From Mucidula mucida (taxonomy: Eukaryota; Basidiomycota; Agaricomycetes; Agaricales; Physalacriaceae), in assembly GCA_015501055.1 (NCBI GenBank), contig JADNYV010000701.1:1-17742 (forward strand): a DNA stretch of 17,742 bases, in the 5' to 3' direction. The position numbers were made by a program, and so were the translations under genes. Under the pieces are notes generated by a model. The model had not been told where the DNA came from. It saw nothing but the letters and a program-made list of their open reading frames with translations, and did no database searches. Numbering within the stretch: the stretch's first letter is position 1; the number at the start of each line of letters is the position of its first letter. Below are positions 16,737 to 17,742 of the stretch, piece after piece.

Positions 16737-17110
16737 CAGTAGTGTAGTATCATTGTACTTTAGTTCCGATCTCGTTTATACACCTGGCCTAGCCTAGTCT
16801 TACGAACGCAAACGCTTTCTCTTTCAGTTCTTGCTGTGGTACCTGGTTGAGTCTCGTGGCTTAGTCAGTCGCTAACAGAAGATCGGAACTACCTTCTACC
16901 ACCTACCACACACCCCTGATCGTCGATCAGCACTTCGCTGTTTGATCATCACACATTCCCCTATTCCCTTTTCCCTGTTTACAGATCGACGGATTTCTAA
17001 TTCCAGCGCACATCCGCATACGTGTGTATTGGTCCCAGTAGCGCCGGCTAACAGTTAGAGATAACTGCCTCGGGTGCTGGAAGTAGCCGCTCTCACGAGA
17101 ACGAACTTTT

Positions 17111-17210
17111 GGCAATTGCACTTCAGTGGGCGCTGTTTACGGGTCAACCCCCGTTCCCAGGAAAACTTCGGCTTACCTCACACCAGAGGGACGTCGGCTG
17201 GGCAATTGCA
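17111..17210. repeat. Two copies of GGCAATTGCA, 90 nt apart
   Basis: Copies lie at 17111-17120 and 17201-17210, each with the palindromic core GCAATTGC. They fall in the presumed LTR/leader region and may be chance or a structural element. Confidence 0.35.
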
Positions 17211-17477
17211 AACTTGTGACGAGCTCTTGGGCTCCGTAGATACGTAGTCAGTAGTCGGTAAAATAGTGTAGACAGTTACGATACCTACCTACTTTACTTA
17301 CATTACGATACACACCATCATTCCCCAACCTACCAAGTCCTGGATTCTATCTCAGATCTAGGCAATTCCTCCTTATTCATCCAAACCTCTATTCCCTCAC
17401 CCGTTTCATCCAAATCCGCATCACCCATATCCCCACTTTCACCTTTTCACTCTCCGATTCTATCACCTCGATTCATC

Positions 17478-17742
17478 ATGTCCAACGAAGCACCCAAAAC
17501 CGCTCCTCACACACCCGCTCATCATGCCGATGTCGAAATCAAAGGCCGATCCCTTGTCAACAAGCCTTACGACTATGACGGGGACAAGTCCAAGTACAAG
17601 AGCTGGTGGCGATCGATGTTCACATATATCCGTGACAAGAAGAACAACCTCACATCTGACTCCGAAAGGATTGATGTTGTTCTCTCCTACATCCGAGGAG
17701 ATCACGTAGATGCATGGGTCCAGAACTACTCGGACCAGAACT
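17478..17742 (+). CDS. Retrotransposon Gag, N-terminal part, cut by the window edge
   Basis: The frame is open from ATG at 17478 to the edge (88 codons). After a short Pro/His-rich start it reads NKPYDYDGDKSKYKSWWRSM, then FTYIRDKKNNLTSDSERIDVV and LSYIRGDHVDAWVQNYSDQ. This is the 'P..F.G....+..W......Y........D..K+...+ls.+.G.a..W' pattern of the retrotransposon gag (capsid-like) domain. In related elements this protein forms the particle that packages element RNA. The start follows a pyrimidine-rich leader (17320-17470). Whether the element is intact cannot be judged here. Confidence 0.75.
   Translation, partial: MSNEAPKTAPHTPAHHADVEIKGRSLVNKPYDYDGDKSKYKSWWRSMFTYIRDKKNNLTSDSERIDVVLSYIRGDHVDAWVQNYSDQN

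Larger units (their letters stand above)
16349..17742 (+). mobile_element. 5' part of a probable LTR retrotransposon (LTR, leader, start of gag)
   Basis: The right edge holds the start of a Gag-like frame. The roughly 1.1 kb before it has no gene but looks like an LTR plus leader: AT-rich sequence with many TTATC/TTAC repeats, a TATA box at 16729-16736, and a pyrimidine-rich leader just before the gag ATG. The left boundary is a guess based on TGTTATGA at 16349; TG at 16339 is an alternative. I could not identify the LTR 3' end, a primer binding site or a target duplication. Pol and the 3' LTR would lie beyond the window, so superfamily is not shown; Ty3-type is likeliest from the Gag style. 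Confidence 0.55.

Noticed and set aside
16830..16860. TGGTACCTGGTTGAG as a primer binding site of the retroelement
   Set aside because: It is not preceded by a plausible LTR end and is not a tRNA 3' complement that I can name.

Overview
The window looks like nuclear DNA of a basidiomycete fungus, most likely an Agaricomycete. Genes are split by many 43-59 nt GT-AG introns, intergenic gaps are short, and the families fit: S33/TAP-type hydrolase, BTB protein, peroxisomal Nudix hydrolase, and C-terminal 'HPD' modules on coiled-coil proteins. All multi-exon models were spliced by eye from reading-frame continuity, splice motifs and remembered family patterns. No alignment or search was run.

Layout from left to right. 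(1) 1-2789, minus strand: a decayed multi-exon transposase-like gene with a D-D-E motif set resembling P-element/THAP9-type transposases, running off the left edge. (2) 2790-4063: intergenic, ending in the promoter of the next gene. (3) 4064-5947, plus: zinc-finger gene A, with four Cys2His2 fingers, a long coiled coil and a C-terminal HPD-containing domain. (4) 6288-6608, plus: a decayed 5' fragment of a Nudix gene. (5) 6963-8228, plus: zinc-finger gene B with 8 fingers. (6) 8536-10759, minus: a ten-exon S33-type alpha/beta hydrolase of 594 residues. (7) 11113-12047, minus: a BTB/POZ-type gene broken by a frameshift and a stop. (8) 12284-13591, minus: zinc-finger gene C with 10 fingers, paralogous to B. 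(9) 13919-15251, minus: an eight-exon Nudix hydrolase ending in the peroxisomal signal SKL. (10) 15767-16102, plus: a Ser/Pro-rich hypothetical protein with a TATA box. (11) About 16349 to the right end: 5' part of a probable LTR retrotransposon, with U3-like TATA box, leader and the start of gag.

The most striking feature is the relation between regions 4-5 and 8-9. A unit of Nudix gene, shared promoter block and multi-finger gene occurs twice in opposite orientation (about 6288-8228 plus; about 15311-12284 minus). In the plus copy the Nudix member is reduced to its first two exons. Genes A, B and C share a recognisable promoter block and each has a likely 5'UTR intron ending 0-7 nt before the start codon, so the three probably descend from one ancestor and may be co-regulated. 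The finger genes have no function I can name. Their finger type (C-x2-C-x11-H-x5-H mixed with H-x3-H) and the shared C-terminal tail of B and C look like a lineage-specific, expanding family.

Several genes carry lesions (transposase relic, Nudix fragment, BTB gene), some of them single-base changes in homopolymers. Some could be assembly errors and should be checked against reads or transcripts.
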